64,000 nucleotides of DNA from Elgaria multicarinata webbii (Eukaryota; Chordata; Lepidosauria; Squamata; Anguidae). The position numbers and the translations under genes are program-made. Shown here piece after piece: positions 63,481 through 64,000 of the stretch (positions within the stretch are counted from its first letter, which is position 1; the number at the start of each line of letters is the position of its first letter). Under the pieces are notes generated by a model. That model saw only the letters and a program-made list of their open reading frames with translations, searched no databases and was not told the origin of the DNA. The stretch covers positions 73,852,536 through 73,916,535 of the forward strand of contig NC_086176.1 in assembly GCF_023053635.1 (NCBI RefSeq), read 5' to 3'.

Positions 63481-64000
63481 CTGGGGTGGGTTTACCCTAG
63501 AACCAGTGAGTCCGGATGGAATCTAGAGAGAAAAGGGAAGAGCCCAAAACAGAATTTTGTGGGATTGGACGTAGCTATAGCATGCTTTGGAATGTTATGG
63601 TTTCAACCTGACAGGATATGGTCGGAATGGATGGAGCCTGGCAGAATCTAGAGTTAACTGGCATTTCACATCCTAATAGTGGTTAAGCGATAGAATATGG
63701 TTTTGCCATTTAGACCAAATACATTCTGCCTGATCCTTGGTCTACTCCTTGGTCCTGCCACTGTAGATTTATTTGTTCATTTGACCCATCCCAACTCTTT
63801 CACAACTCAACAATGCTTACATATGAAGTCTAACTTTGAGGACAGGGGCTTTATTCTTTTAACAATTGTTTTTCAATTCAGCCGAGATAATACAGAGAGC
63901 CTTCTTGGAAATTATAGATGAGATTAGGGATGAATTTCCAAACTTATTGAGACTGACAAGTTCAAACCAGGTAATGTTTCTGAACCATTGTATTTCATTA

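Larger units (their letters stand above)
60551..64000. other. Right end of the window, no gene recognised
   Basis: Apart from MITE copy 11 and the interrupted SINE at 63.1-63.5 kb there is only unassigned sequence. No exon with convincing homology was found on either strand. Confidence 0.5.

Overview
The window is a piece of a vertebrate nuclear genome, most likely a squamate reptile (lizard or snake). It carries two spliced host genes with standard vertebrate exon phases. These are set in AT-rich introns full of CR1-like and L2-like LINE pieces, tRNA-derived SINEs, many small inverted-repeat DNA transposons (MITEs), a Ty1/copia element and a Gmr1-like Ty3 element. The species assignment is inference; no single marker proves it.

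Layout. (1) Minus strand, window start to about 32.1 kb: RHOBTB3, exons 1-10, coding residues 1-542. The last roughly 70 residues, including the C-terminal prenylation motif, should lie left of the window. Its initiator ATG is split by the first intron (AT at 32116-32117, G at 31919). (2) 32.1-36.5 kb: the intergenic gap between two divergently transcribed genes. It has a perfect CRE (TGACGTCA) upstream of RHOBTB3, a composite retroposon with its target-site duplication, and a CpG island at the CPT2 end. (3) Plus strand, 36.5-48.7 kb: a complete five-exon carnitine palmitoyltransferase 2 gene (664 aa). Its active-site His is intact and its exon phases match human CPT2. It looks more diverged than I would expect for a plain orthologue and sits next to RHOBTB3, which is not the human CPT2 neighbourhood, so a lineage-specific duplicate is possible. 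(4) 48.7-64 kb: no host gene recognised. It holds a higher-order minisatellite (53.2-55.4 kb), a very young incomplete Ty1/copia element (56.07-59.71 kb) and several MITEs.

Mobile DNA of note. A VNTR-headed composite retroposon occurs at 19.9-20.96 kb (about eight 105-bp units) and at 35.21-35.54 kb (one unit), each bounded by a short direct repeat; a third, tail-only copy is at 16.3 kb. A GC-rich inverted-repeat family with GTCTAG-containing ends is present about ten times. Several nested insertions give a relative chronology: MITE in SINE, LTR element in MITE, MITE in hAT-like MITE, and retroposon in an older repeat.

The two genes are not in one pathway. RHOBTB3 is an atypical Rho/BTB ATPase linked to Golgi traffic and CUL3 ligases. 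CPT2 is the inner-membrane step of mitochondrial long-chain fatty acid import. Sequences were read by eye and compared with remembered human proteins; no alignment or database search was run.
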